DNA from: Megaleporinus macrocephalus
Taxonomy: Eukaryota; Chordata; Actinopteri; Characiformes; Anostomidae
DNA: 64,000 bases
Direction of reading: 5' to 3'
Assembly (NCBI GenBank): GCA_021613375.1
Contig: CM038716.1
Coordinates: 744,001 to 808,000 of the forward strand
Shown piece after piece: positions 45,309-58,539 of this stretch; the first letter of the stretch is position 1, and the number at the start of each line of letters is the position of its first letter. A model generated the notes under the pieces. It saw nothing but the letters and a program-made list of their open reading frames with translations, had not been told where the DNA came from and ran no database searches. The position numbers and the translations under genes are program-made.

Positions 45309-47369
45309 ATATATATTTTTTTTTATTTTTTTTTTTTGATAGGCAGGTAAGCTTATGCATTTATGAGTATCAGTGGAGGTTTATCCTTGGCGTTGCTTTT
45401 GGAGCTCACAGCTGCCCTTTTTTTGGGAATGTGTCTCTCTGTCTTTCACTCTTTCCACCTCTTCTCTCATCCTTCAGCCTCTGGGCTTCTGCTTGCAGCA
45501 TGGCACAGTTACCTGCATTTATTAACAGCCCCAGGCGGACAGCTGTGTCCACATCATCTTTCTTTGTCTGCGTTAAGTCTAAGCTGGCTCTGAATTGATT
45601 CTGTTACTGCTTGGCTGTATCTTTAGGCAACGCTGCAGCTGAAGAGTATGTAATTGTCACATTTGACATGTCAGAGGAATGCAAATAATGGTGTGGTGTT
45701 GAGTGTGTCAGCTGGTGAGGGGCTGATGATTGTTGTGCTGTGATGTGGAAGTGAAAGGATGACTGTAACCTGCATATTGCACAGTGTCAGTGTTTAGATT
45801 GAATAGAAAGGAATACTTTCACATATGTGGCTATTAAGACTACGTAGACTTGGCAGTGTAGGTGTGTGTGTGACCATGTATGTTATATTAGGCAACAGAC
45901 ACACAGGTAGAGAGTGGATAAGACTGTCTGAAAATATGTGAAAGCTGTGGAGCTAAAAGTCTGTTTGTGTATCACGTATAGTGATATCTTATGTAGTTTT
46001 CCCTCCCTGAAAGTCTCTGGCTGATATACGGTATTGGGGGGCGGAGGTGTTCGGACATAAAAGAACCAATAGTGCCCCATTTTCATGCATGTTGCTGTTT
46101 TTGGTGAACCTCAACCATGTAATAGATGGTTAAAAATGTAACAAAACCAATTTCTTGGAGCTTTTTATATATTCTTTTGTAAGTAATCTTAGTTTATATG
46201 TATTAATATTCCTAAATAAAAAGATAAAAATAAAAAGACACCCTAAATTTGTCATACATAATATCTCAATTTTCCGTTCCAGTAATTATTAATGAATAAG
46301 TTTTATTTTATTTTTTTGTGGGCCATGTACTCATCCACTGAACCACTGAAACCAATTTTCTGTTTATTAGAGCCCAAAGCATTACGACTGTGATCATTTT
46401 ATTTAGTTTATTGGCATCCTCATTTTAGATATTACAGTACAGGACTGTAGTATGTAGGTGTAAAAGTAATATGCCTGTATTAGCCAGCAGCATAGTTCAG
46501 CAACTCTGTGCCTGGTCATTTTACATTTCACCTGAACATAACCTTTACTCTAACTGCATGAATCTGATGGCAGCTTTTGCCTCATTTGCCATCTCAGAGA
46601 CCAGGATTTATGGCCATTTGGTCCGTCCCAAAATGTACTGCTGTTCTATGAGCTGATTTTAAGCAATGCAAAGCTTTCCAAAGGGATTCTCAGCATGTTT
46701 TGCCCTGTGTCGGCAGATCCTGGCTGGAGCAGTATAAACCGGGGTGTGCTGATCTGTGATGAGTGCTGTTCTGTGCACCGGAGCCTGGGCCGCCACATCT
46801 CCATCGTCAAACATCTTCGCCACAGTGGGTGGCCCCCTTCTCTACTACAGGTACTTTGCACAGAGTGCCAAAGCCTCAGGAAGCAAAGCGCAATTAAGGA
46901 TACATATTAAAACATACTTTTATGTCCCTGTTTTTCAGATGGTCCAAACTCTGGCCAGTAATGGTGCCAATTCAATTTGGGAGCACTCCTTACTGGACCC
47001 TGCACAGGTTCAGAGTGGTCGTAGAAAACCTAACCCACAAGATAAAGTGCAGTAAGTATAAATGAGTAGAGATTAATGTCTCTTCATTGTTACACATTCT
47101 ATGTACTAAGAACAAAGGTCAGTACAACTTTCTATTTTAGTCGAATCTGACATAGTCTCCCTATCTTCCTCTGTTATTCATGGCGTTCCTCATGGGTCAG
47201 TATTAGACAATAGTGAAGCCTTGGTATGATGGTTGTAGTCATAAATGTGGTTTCTGTGTGCAGCCCCACAAAGTCTGAGTTCATTCGTGCCAAGTATCAG
47301 ATGCTAGCCTTTGTCCACAAGCTGCCCTGCCGAGATGATGATGGAGTCACTACCAAGGATCTCAGCAAG
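43883..47369 (+). other. git1: git1 exons 1-4: ArfGAP domain
   Basis: The zinc finger is CADC (residues 11-14) and CDEC (31-34), giving C-x2-C-x16-C-x2-C. The catalytic arginine finger is R39 in SVHRSLG. WEHSLLD and GRRKPNPQDKV follow. All key residues are present, so GAP activity is expected. Intron 1 (43935-46716) is the longest of this group and contains a long TA microsatellite. Confidence 0.95.
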
Positions 47370-50300
47370 GTGAGGCTGTTCTGGAGGGTTTAGCTTGGCC
47401 TGAGGCGAGATTAAGCCTTTCTCCCTTCTGTGCCCTGCTCACTACAGAGCGCTTGAACAGTGAACCCTTAATTTGACCCTTTTTTGAATAATGGAGCCTC
47501 TGTCAGCTGAAAACCCAATGAAAAGATTCTCTCTTTCTGTTTCTGTTTCTCTCTTCAACAGCAACTGCATTCAAGTGTGCGAACAGGGAGTCTGGAGACA
47601 TGTCTGCGACTACTGTCTCTCGGAGCTCAGGCAAACTTCTTTCACCCTGTAAGTCAACTTTCCTTACTGTCCTTACACCACTCCTGTGTAATTTTCTACA
47701 CACTGTAAATGCATCAGTGCATTTTGGGTTAGTAAGGCCTTATAAATTTGTTCTTATTAGTGAGTTAAACTACTTTGAAATACACACATTTCTAATGTGA
47801 GCATTCAGTTACACATGCATAGCTTGTGTAATGTTTATAGAACTGTCAACGCAATTATGTGATCAAGTGCAGACTCATGTAAGCCTAAGGTCACCATCCC
47901 AAAATGTTGGCTAAAAGGGTGTAAAGAGCAAAACATCTTTTGGAGCGATAGAGCTCCATCCCACACCTTTTGGATGAGTCAGAGTTGTTTTTGTGATCTA
48001 GATCAGTCAATGTCAATAACTGACTTTACAAAGGCTATTGTGATTGAAAGCAGTTAAATCCTAAAAAAAATAATATCTCTTTTTTTTTTTTAGCTTAATG
48101 GTGATATACGATATATATCTCGATTGTCTTTCCATAAGGTGATAACAAAAAGGCACTTCTGTGTCAAAGCTACAGGTCCCAAATGTCACACAGTCACTTA
48201 TGACTAGGGCTGAGTTGAAACATTAGCTGAATCATAACTGCCATTCACCGCTAACAAACAACGTAGTAAGAGTGTTAGTTTCTCTGGTAAAACAAGAAAG
48301 AAGCACAGTAAACTGTTAACTTGCCTGATGATATTTTAGCACTGGAAACAGCGTCGTTTAGCGTATTTAGCCCAGGTTCTCGCGTCTCCGGCAGCGCCAT
48401 AGTACTGCTGTTCTTCATGCAGTCTAAAATTCTGCAGTTTTCTTGTCAAAGATGAATTCCATGTTCTAATCTGCTGAAACATCTGATCAATGTATTACCC
48501 CTTCTGGAAACCACTATCTTGAAGCATTTGCTGCACCTGCAGCTGCTCTTAGATAGAATCTTTCGAAGTATACCCAAACTTTCGAGCGACATGTTTAACT
48601 AGTTGTATGCGTTCACGGCGCCCAGCGCATTTTTTTTTTTATATATCAATATTTCTTAAAAACTATATATCGCCCAGTCCTAGTAAAGGGTGATGGACTA
48701 ACTCTGTAGTAATATTTTTGTTTTGGGAGAAATATTGGATGAGCAAGTGTCTATACTAAATTGTAATCCAGTAATATTCTGTTAGTATTGGAATACTGAA
48801 ATTGCTGCACTCAATGCAAGTGTATATGATTTCATTTTGCCTATACCTACACTTGTAGGTCCTTGCTTTTAGAATGATCCTGGTGGCAATTAGCATACCC
48901 TCTGATATCCTGTCCACACAGAATGCTTTTCCAGAGTGTCAAGTCCACTGTATATACAGGCATGTTCTTTCTCTGTCTGTCTGTCTGTCTGATTCTAGGA
49001 GAAGGGTACAACCCCTCTGCATGTGGCTGCTAAAGCTGGCCAAGTCCTGCAGGCTGAACTGCTCGTGGTCTATGGAGCTGACCCTGGAGCACCAGACATC
49101 AATGGTCGCACACCCATGGACTATGCTAGGTACGGACATGCACATATACAGTGGGTCCTGGGTAGACACTCTGTGGCTCAGTTTCTCCTTATCTTGACAA
49201 AGTGAAGTTCCCTACCACTGCAAGTGGTTGCAACCAGGACCACTATACCTCTTTTTTGTTAGTATTTATACATAAAAGGAGCGATAGTCATAGAATAGAG
49301 ACTAGTTATAGATAAATTGAGAGATATAGATTCACACTTGATGAATCCACTGTGGAAGTTGCACTATAACAGACACCTAACACCTAAGTAAGACAATAAT
49401 CTAAGAGGAGAACCATTTGAGGCATAAGCTTGAATATGTGATCATTTAGTCAATTCAGAAATCAAGTCAGAGGTCTGAACCTGTATACACCCAGTTTTCT
49501 GTCTGAGCCAGGCCAACAAATGACATCAAGTCCTAACCCGATATGAGCATGACAAAATTTTGTCAAACCTGTCCTGAATCATGTCATTAATTTTGAGTCT
49601 GAAATTTAAGTTGAGTTCTCTAAAATTCTGTTTGAAACTCACATGATCCAACTCAACTCAAGGTGGGTACTATGATTTATTTATTCATGGCATATTTCAT
49701 CACTGCTTGTTTCTTCACAAATAGATTCTAATTTATCATGTTTTAATTGGATTTTTCAGTGCAGCAAGGTTGAATAAAAATAATTACTCTAGAGTTTTTG
49801 ATGTCTTTTTTTTTTTAAATGTAGCACTACTGGTGCATTGTGTCTGTGTTAAAATATTGTGATATGTATTGAAAAATCATATTTATTTATATGCATTTGT
49901 CTTATTTTGCAGCATTGCTGTGTAATGACACAGATAGTTATCATTAGATATTAAATTCATTTACAACTAAAGCAAAGTATGCTTTCATACCTACTTTTTT
50001 GGTCCAGGTCTTTTTGATTTAATCTGAACCAAAACAGTAACCAAAACAGTTATTAAAATAGAACCAGTTACAGGAATTGAAAGCAGGCTATTACCCATTA
50101 AATAATGGAAGGAGGAAATAAAACAAGTAAGTTACAGTAGTAGGGAGAGGAAGAGATAAAATATTTAACTTTAATTTTGTCAGACCAGATCAACAGTCAA
50201 CTAAAAATAAAAATGTCAATGTATACCTATTATCTGAGAGGAGAGAGAGAGAGAGAGAGAATATGATTGGAGAGGAGAGCAGTGCCGCCTAAAGATAAAC

Positions 50301-51697
50301 ATTCTGCGACAGCAGTATATAAAGCTACATTTATACGCATTGCAAGTGGTCCGTGGCTGTGTACCTCGCCAACTCTCCGCTCACCACATATACGATGATT
50401 ATTTCAAAAGGAATTAATTTGAAGGTCTAATGGAGTGGACAGTGAGTGGATTTTAAAAACTCCAGCAACACTGTGTCTGATACACACGTACCAGCGCAAC
50501 ACACACTAACACACCACCACGTCAGTGTCACTGCAGTGCTGAAAATGACCCACCCCCTAAATAGTACCTGCTTTGTGGTGGTCCTGTGGGTGCCCTAACC
50601 ACTGAAGAACAGGGTGAAGGGGGCGAACAAGTAAGATGGACTACAGTCTGTAAGTGTGGTATTACAGTGTGCATATGATAAGTGGCACTGGACAATGGAC
50701 AATGGGTGTCAATGCAAGGAGGTATACTTATCGAAGTAGCCAGTGGGCGTGGAATGTATTGGTACTTTCCTGAATCCATGTGTTCTTCCTGCAAGTATGG
50801 GCCTTGTGGACCTTGGTGCTAAATTCTTTCACAAATGCGCAAGTGCATGCCAGGTTAAAATTAGCTTATCTTGGAGACCTAGAGAGGTGGAATAAAATAA
50901 AATGTAACTATCAAGCAGGGGGTGCTATGTATAAAAAGTGGGAGGCGGGCTGTGAAGACCTGAACTTGAAATGTTAGCACGTCAGGATCATACACGCAAG
51001 TGCCTGTGCAGACAGAATTGGCCTTATGATAAATTAATTCTGTTTTGTTTGGTGCTCAGGCAAGCTGGCCAGGTGGAGTTGGCTGAACGCTTGGTGGAAT
51101 GTCAGTATGAGCTCACAGATAGGCTGGCTTTCTACCTTTGTGGCCGACGCCCAGGTGAGTGAACTCGCAGTCATCTAGGTAGGCAGAAACTTCAAGCTGT
51201 CTGGAGTGGCCGCCTCTTATTCTAGCTAGTGTAAACTAAAACAGGATAAGCATGATCACTAGTAATCTCTTTTCATTCATTCTGCAGATCACAAGAACGG
51301 ACATTATATCATCCCTCAGATGGCTGACAGGTGCGGATAAAATGTGTGCAGGACAGGGCTGTTATTTTTAATAAATAAATAGTTTGAGCGTTTGTATAAG
51401 TAGAATGTTCAGTTACATTGTAATGTTACAAGAGGAATACATTATGCAGAGGCTTTTTTTTTTATTTTCTTCGTAGCCTTCACGCAGTAGACACAAGACA
51501 CTGAGCTTAGCTGTGGTGTGTTAGAGTCTATTGACCAGCAGGTCACGCCATGATGTTAGTCAAGGGTGAATTATGTCTGAAGGTCTACAGCTCACTGCAA
51601 GACTCTACTGCTGACAGAAAGCCATCTAAACTGCAGGAGTGTTGATTTGAGGTCTATCCGTCTGTTCCTGCCTTTCTGTGTCTTGTCCTTCTTTTTG

Positions 51698-51790
<93 letters not shown>

Positions 51791-54700
51791 CTCTATCTTT
51801 CTAATCTCTTTTTTGTCTCTGTTCCTTTCTGACTGTCTTGCTCACTCATTCTCTTTTCTCTCCATCTTTGCTGCGCTTTATGGAAGCAGAGCTCGCCCTA
51901 AGTGCCCGACGCAGAGGTATCTTACCTACTTCTCATTCTCTTCATATCTCTCCATTTCTTTAATTTTGTCTGTCCTCTTCATTTTCTCTTTTACTTGGTG
52001 CCAGGATAGATGTGACAGGTAAACAGAGCACAAGTCTGAGTTAAATAGATAATGTTTGTTAAATGACTAGTGATCACACAGCTGCCTAAATTAACAGGAA
52101 TTTCTCTTCTATGGCTAAATTGTCAGTGCATGCTAGAGTTCAGGCCCTAGACATGTAGAAAAATTCTAACTGCGGTTTACTTGCCCATCTTGTTTTCTTG
52201 CTCTCCTGTCTTCATGCCTACCATGCTCTGTCCATCCACCCTTAATTTCTCTCTCTCTCTCTCTCTCTGTCTTTGTGTTCGTCTTTGTCTCTGTGTAGCC
52301 TGGACCTGTCTGAACTGGCAAAGGCTGCCAAGAAGAAGCTACAAGCGGTAAGTTTTTAGGATGCAGGTGAGGGAGCTAAACTCTCTGCCATGGACTTACA
52401 AAGATTAAAGTGGTCCTATAGTAGCCATTGAATGGTTGAAGGCCTTGTAGAGTTTTTATGCAAATAGCACATATAGTTTTTTATAAATACTCTGTAAGTT
52501 TACTGCTTTAAACTGAGTTCCTTTTCTCTGGTCTGGTCTTTATTTGTGTGCAGTTCTTTTGTTGGGCTTTCTCCAAATGTCTGCCATGTGTGGTCTGTTC
52601 ACACCACTCTCTTGCATTCTGCCTGTCTCTGTGTTTGTGTATGGCCTCAGCACTCACTGTGCACTACACTCTGGTATACTCTTAATTTCAGTGCCATGTA
52701 TTGATAGTTTGTTTGTGTGATACTCAGCTCAATAATCGCTTGTTTGAGGAGCTGGCCATGGATGTATATGATGAGGTGGACCGCAGGGAAAATGATGCAG
52801 GTAAGTTTACTTTCTCTCCCTTTCTCTTACAACACCCTGTGTAGCTTTTGGTATGAATTGTGGGTTTGCTTCTAGTAGCCTAGACCATGGAGAATGATTG
52901 TCTAGTGTTGTACAAATGCTGACTATAGAAGGCACTGGCCAAGCACTCCAACTGCAGAGAAGGGAGGGACACAGAAGAGAGAGAGAAAGAAAGTGAGAGT
53001 GAGTGAGCTTCTGAAGGAGTGTCTCAGACATTCCTTCTCACCCTCACTCATTCTATCCCTTCTTCCTCCTCTGTGGAGCAGAAGCTGTAGCATGCTCGGG
53101 TGGCAGGCTGAGTCTCTGTAGGTAAGCAGGATTCAAAAGGAAAAAAGTGGGCTTTGCAAACAGAGGTGGGGCGGGGGCTGTGGTATTGCTGTTTTTTGTG
53201 TGTGCTGTCCATCGAAATAAATGTTCTTTTAAACGTGGCTCATTTCTCTATAACTTGATGTGTGTGGGTGTTTGAGTGGGTGATAAAATGAACTTATTTT
53301 CATATTGTACCACAATTTTTTTTGTTGTTTTTTGGTGATATTATCTCTTTTGTTCTCTGTCTTTCTCTCACAGTGTGGCTAACAACTCAAAACCACAGCA
53401 CTCTCGTTACAGAGAGGAGCGCAGTCCCTTTCTTGCCTGTTAACCCTGAGTACTCAGCCACACGCAACCAGGTAACAGACATGTATATCGCCGGGGTCAG
53501 AAGGAAAGTTTTGCCTTATTTACCATTATGATTTTTGAGACATTAGGTTCTATGACAGCAATAAATAAGGCAAAACTTATTTTTTAACCTATGGCTGCAT
53601 TAAGAACTTTATCTTTCTTGAGTTACTGTTTCTGGTGTGATGTTACTTTATATAGATATTTAGAAATCCATGTTTGTCTTTACAGTATGTAGGAGCACTT
53701 TGCTCATTCCTTGCTATGACTGTGCAAATGAGTGTGGGAGGCCAGTGGAAGTGATATAGCTGTGTACAGTGTAGCTAAAACCCAGATGTGAGCAAAGTAG
53801 CCTAATGTAAGCAGTGATGAGGAACAGCCTGTGTGCAGTAGGGATTTGAGGAAGAGCTCAGCAGGGAGAACAGAAGGGCAAAGCTAGCATGATGTCTGGA
53901 CTGTGGCGGGATGGATGAAACCACAAGTCTAAAAATAGAGAGTCTGTGGCTTTGCAACGACTGAGGACTGGCATAGGGCCAGTGCACAACAAGCAGGGAG
54001 GAAAGGAAAAGAGAGAAATGCTTTCCAGTTGTTTGAGGGCTGTGAACATTCCCTTCCTCATGTTTTCCACTTAGCTTTCTGTGATATTTTTTAACAAACT
54101 TTGTTACACTTGTCCTTTTGGACAAGTTTAATGCATGCACTGTTATTAAAAATTAATGGAATTCACACACAAGCACATACAAAATTGCAGTGTGTACATC
54201 GTTTACAAAATTGTTCAAAGTCAGTATATGTTTAAATATGTTTTCTTCAGTAGCTTGGGCTGTTCCTGTCTGTAAGGAAATTACCAGTGCATAGCTCAGT
54301 ATTTTGGGTTGTGTTATTGTTTTGAACAAGGCACAATACATGACAGACTTTCAGTTTTGTTTGCTTGTTTTTGAAAAATTGAGGACAATAAAGAGACTTT
54401 AAAGTCTTAAATTTTGATTTCCTAGGGTCGACAGAAGTTGGCTCGCTTTAATGCACGGGAGTTTGCCACACTCATTATTGACATCCTCAGTGATGCCAAG
54501 CGACGGCAACAAGGCAAAGGCTTGACAAGTCCCACTGGTGAGAGATTACCATTACATTCCTCCTTCATACCCTAAGATTACATATATTTGCTTAAGAACA
54601 AAGTAGGACTGGGAATGAGTGCAGTTGCTGGCTATGTGTGTGCCAACACTTCTAAATGTTTCAGAGCTTCTGGATGTGGGTCAGCCAGATGACGACCAGC

Positions 54701-57700
54701 ATGATTATGACAGCGTAGCTTCTGATGAGGACACAGACAGTGAGCTGACCACGCAGAACAACACAAACACTCAGCGCAACAACCGTGCAAAGGTCAGATC
54801 CTCCCTCTGCTTTCATGCTATGCGGTGGTAGTTATCAAGCAATTCTGCTGCTCTATAGATGTTTGTTCCGTGTCTGGGTGAGCTTGTGTAATTAACTGTT
54901 TTATTGTTGGTTTCAGTTTTTAATCCTTGGTGGGTCAGCTACTATAGTCAACAGTTGTGTCACAGCTTCCAGCCTGTCCCTGCGTGCATTGCAGGAAAAC
55001 GGGCGACACTGGCCAATGCTTGTAGAATGACATCATCATTATTCAGAGTTTTAGTGTGTAGGCCATTGTTCTGCAGCTGATTTGAGCTGTGTTTGAGCAT
55101 GCTCCCTCCAGATATAGGAAATTCCTTGCTGAGCCAAAGTTGCACTGTGTGTTTTTGATCCTGTAATGTGTACTTAAATATGTGGTATCAGATCTAGATT
55201 TGTGCTAATGCTGTTTAATAAGTTTAGTTTCAACCTTTACATTTCTATCATGGCTTTAACTAGGGATTAAATATTTCACAATTTTTTAATGATAGTGTGG
55301 TGCCAATTTAATATATTTTTCAATACATCTAAAATACAGAGTGCCTGAAATACGCCTCACATTAGTGTATTCATGTTTTTAGTTTATTAGTGAATGCAGA
55401 ATTATAAAACACAGTGTTTTAACAAAATCTAGTGCTCTAGCCATAAAGTGATGTGTTTGCATAGCACATTAGCAAGCTTAGATGCTTAGTTGTGATAGCG
55501 TGTAGTTTAATATAATATGATATGTTGTTTTATGATATTATGATACAATACTCAGAAGACCCTTAATGGAAAAGTCATATTCTGTAGCAGCAATTGATCT
55601 GATTGATAACTGACATTTACTGATTGATGATGTTTTTTCATTGGCTGTTTACCAATCAGAGCATGGACTCATCTGACCTGTCGGACGGACCTATTACGCT
55701 GCAGGAGTATCTGGAGGTAAAGAAAGCCCTGGCCTCTTCTGAGGCCAAAGTCCAACAGCTCATGAAAGTCAACAACAACCTGAGCGAAGAGCTGAGGAGA
55801 CTTCAGAAAGAGGTATGAAAACAGAGACACAGGGCATTGTGGAACATGTCTTAACCTGGTCACTTCGAAAGGCATTGTTTCAGTGCATATGGACTTAAAT
55901 GCCTTTAGGGTAAATCTTTGTTAGGGGTCAGTGGGTTGGAAAATGTGGACAATTTTAGGTCTTTGGCTTTAGATGGCAGGCTTTACTGCATACTGTTCTG
56001 CATTTCATTAAAACTGGTATATTTAAATAAATAATGAAGTTTTCTGAAATGTTGATATAAATTATAAAGCAATTAGTGCAAATGTCAAAATACTAAACAG
56101 AAGAACAACTAAATGTCTATTGCATGTTTTAATATAGCCATAAAAGCTTATAATAAAGGCATTAAGAGTTTGTTCATCATTTTAGTTTGGTCGCTATATT
56201 TAATTAATGTCTCAGTCATTACTGAAATGTTCTTTGAGTTCCCCCTATAATTCATACTTGTTCACTCTCTGTCGTACATGCGCATGCACACCCACTCAAA
56301 TTGCACGATATTAGACCCTTTTCCTAAGCAAGAATGGGATTGTGCCAAATGCAGTATATGTGTTTATCCTTCCCTGACATTGACTCCTGTCCCTGCTTTG
56401 ACTTCTCTCATTGTTCTTTGTATACCATTCGGCAACCCTTGTATTGGAATGACTCCCTCTGTTTTTGTATTTGTGCGTATGTGACTCCGCTGATGCCCCT
56501 TCGTCCCCTGTAGATCTCGCGGATGCAGATGGAGAATGTAGCACTGCGGGGGGCCCAGACTGGGGTGGTGGGGGCGTTGGGTGGGGGCGGCGGAGTGGCA
56601 ATCTGGCCTGGCGGGGTGAGGGGAGTGGCAGGGGGTGGCGGGGTAATGGTCAGTGGGGATTCAGGCCTGGCCCTGCCCTCCTCAGCCCCGCTCCGCAGGG
56701 ACAGGCAGGCCTTCTCTATGTACGAGCCTGGAGCCACCCCCAAAGCCCTTGCCCCAGCGCTGGACTCCCTAACCGGGCACCTGCAGCCCCTAGGCCCAAG
56801 CGTAAGTGTATGAACGCTAGTGGCCGGCCTTAACCCTTTGCACTTTTACCTTTTTAATAACCTATGTGTTCCTTTTCACCCCTCCTCCATCTTGCTCTGC
56901 GAATCTACTCCAACAGGAACATGCTTCCTCTGCCTCAACAGTCAGTGTTTTAACCTGTGTTTACCATTGACTTTATATCACACTGCTCTCTTCTGCGACT
57001 TTATGGCCTTATATCAGCACAATCTAACTAATGGGTCTGAAAAAAAAATGTGATCATAGAGTATAAATCATCTCTGCCCTCATAAGCTATGGCTATTGTG
57101 CCAATGAGTCTTATTCAGATTAGGATATAGGTTTATGCAGTGATCAGGTGCCTGATTATCCGATCAGTGGACTAAATTGTGAGTGTGGCTTAAACTGAAT
57201 GATATTTAATAGATAATTTAATGGATCATGCTTCTATAGGCAGATGAATGCTATATGCAGTCCTATAATTTGATACTTACAATGAACAAAAACAAGACAC
57301 TATCTGCATGTAAATTAGTGTATTTGCAGAGTAATAATTTGTGCCTCAGGATTAAAGGACTTTCCATTTTGCATGATTAATTTATTGAATTTTCCTTTTC
57401 TCATTTCTCTTCATTTCTAATATAAATACATTTAATATATCTTATTGCAAAATTAAATTTAAGTGAAAGCTAGCTTCTACTGTCTTGAACATTTGTAGTT
57501 ACCTGTTTTAATTTTCTTAGCTATCCGCCAAAAACCTGTATTATCCTTCTGACTTTTGCATTTAACATTTGCCCCTGTTTCCTTGACTTGCTATATAGTG
57601 TAACAAATTGACATTTGAGAGCCATTTCTTGAGGTCTCATTTTTATTTTGTACTTGGTGGATATCTTCTCTGCCTTATTTTTGTTTTTTAACTAAGCCTT

Positions 57701-58022
57701 TTTCTGTATTATTTATACTTTTCCTTAGGTGCGAAAAGGGGGTCCTGCAGGCCCCACACCTTACGGAGGACCACATCTGTCAGCCTCAATGGAGGTGGGT
57801 CGATACATGGTGAGTCAAGGAATAGGCAGGGGTGAGCAGTATTTGGTCATCTCAGTCGACTTGAATTTTCTGCATTCAAGAGGATTTCAGTAATTGTTTG
57901 GTAAAATCAAGTGATCAGTGATATTTACCTTCTGGGTTTTTCTAGGCTCCTAGGACAGAAAAACATGGTAGTGGCACTGACAGTGATTATGATAATACTC
58001 AAACATATGACACCACGCTTGG
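43883..58022 (+). CDS. git1: ARF GTPase-activating protein GIT1, exons 1-17 (3' end beyond window)
   Basis: Scaffold and GTPase-activating protein for ARF6/ARF1 that binds PIX and paxillin at focal adhesions, synapses and endosomes (family knowledge). Coding exons: 43883-43934, 46717-46850, 46939-47051, 47264-47369, 47562-47648, 48999-49129, 51060-51154, 51288-51330, 52299-52347, 52728-52800, 53374-53471, 54426-54537, 54665-54792, 55660-55812, 56514-56801, 57729-57809, 57946-58022. All borders are GT-AG and phases agree, giving 606 codons and 2 bases with no stop. Domains: ArfGAP (about 1-124), ankyrin repeats (about 132-228), Spa2-homology region (about 254-364), coiled coil (about 410-470). 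GIT1 rather than GIT2 because of ERSAVPFLPVNPEYSATRNQ, MDSSDLSDG and RRDRQAFSMYEPG. Human GIT1 is about 760 residues, so roughly 150 codons for the FAT-like paxillin-binding end are still missing. Confidence 0.97.
45189..45345. repeat. (TA)n microsatellite and poly-T in git1 intron 1
   Basis: About 33 TA units at 45238-45304 are followed by a T-rich run to about 45340. The 121-codon frame starting here is a Tyr-Ile artefact. Confidence 0.96.
48070..48683. mobile_element. hAT-like non-autonomous element in git1 intron 5
   Basis: The right end, 'tatatcgcccagtcctag', is the reverse of the CTAGGRCTGGGCGATATA terminus common in fish hAT elements. On the left, 'gatatacgatatatatctcg' is a degenerate counterpart. 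The body is non-coding. The left border is approximate. Confidence 0.6.
50430..50800 (-). repeat. Fish 'tgagtggatcagacac' repeat in git1 intron 6
   Basis: 'cactgtgtctgatacacacg', 'cagcgcaacacacactaaca' and 'caccaccacgtcagtgtcac' followed by 'tgcagtgctgaaaatgaccc' form a widespread fish repeat in reverse orientation. A fragment lies at 25300-25366. A GA microsatellite (50238-50262) precedes it. Confidence 0.75.
51288..54537 (+). other. git1: git1 exons 8-12: Spa2-homology region
   Basis: HKNGHYIIPQMADS, LDLSELAKAAKKKLQAL, LFEELAMDVYDEVDRREND, WLTTQNHSTLVTERSAVPF and RQKLARFNAREFATLIIDIL match the GIT SHD repeats, which bind PIX, FAK and MEK1 in mammals (family knowledge). Residue order and length match human GIT1 with no insertion or loss. 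Confidence 0.95.
51701..51786. repeat. (CT)n microsatellite in git1 intron 8
   Basis: About 43 perfect CT units on the plus strand, about 510 bases before exon 9. The Leu-Ser repeat frames here are artefacts. Confidence 0.98.
54665..58022 (+). other. git1: git1 exons 13-17: acidic linker, coiled coil and variable region
   Basis: Exon 13 encodes the acidic HDYDSVASDEDTDSE linker. Exon 14 encodes MDSSDLSDG and the leucine-zipper-like ALASSEAKVQQLMKVNNNL coiled coil used for dimerisation. Exon 15 continues the coil (SRMQMENVALRG) and then enters a glycine-rich stretch not present in human GIT1. Exon 17 has HGSGTDSDYDNTQ, equivalent to human HGSGADSDYENTQ. The human segment DDAIYSVHVPAG is absent between exons 15 and 16, and I see no candidate exon for it in 56802-57728. 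The last donor (GGGTAAGT) ends in phase 2. Confidence 0.93.
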
Positions 58023-58539
58023 GTAAGTGCAGTTTTCTTGCTAGTAAAAGCTTGGCTGTTTTTGATTTTGTCCTAGAACTGTAAGGCTAATGTAGCTATA
58101 CAACAAATAGAAGTTTGTGTACACTGTTTGGCATCATGGGACCTACATTTCTAAATTATTACTCTTTTTCTCAACACATGTTCAGTTTAGCCATCTCAAA
58201 CAATCTTACAACAATCCTCTGTGGTTTCTGATACTGTGCAGCACATATAGTAAAAAAAGTAAACAGAAGTCAACAGATGTCGCATAGCAACATACTCCAA
58301 TTTAGTACAAATCAGTACTTTGTAAATAAAAGCATATAATACAGAACTATTCATTTGAAAATAGTGAAAAGTTTGGACTTGCGGTTGAATTCATTTGGTG
58401 GTGGTGGTGGTATAAACCACAAGCTCCCATATACCTAGTCGAAAAAAACAAAAACAAATCCACAATCTTCAACACACGTTTTTTACTCCATAATGTAACA
58501 GGTAGGGTGAACTCGAAGTCAGAGGAAGACCAAAAACAA

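Larger units (their letters stand above)
47562..51154 (+). other. git1: git1 exons 5-7: ankyrin repeats
   Basis: Exon 5 encodes QLHSSVRTGSLETCLRLLSL, exon 6 GTTPLHVAAKAGQVLQAELL and NGRTPMDYAR, and exon 7 QAGQVELAERLVECQYELTD. These form about three ankyrin units. Exon 6 ends in phase 2 (AG then GTACGG) and exon 7 supplies the G of the Arg codon. Confidence 0.95.

Noticed and set aside
51890..51918. Possible 28-bp micro-exon in git1 intron 8 (AG...GTATCT)
   Set aside because: It would shift the frame between exons 8 and 9, which join perfectly without it.
51647..52022. Leu-Ser repeat frames in git1 intron 8
   Set aside because: They translate the CT microsatellite.
56311..56743. Antisense frames of 96 and 111 codons across git1 exon 15
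   Set aside because: They are shadows of the GC-rich coding exon, with Pro-rich low-complexity translation.
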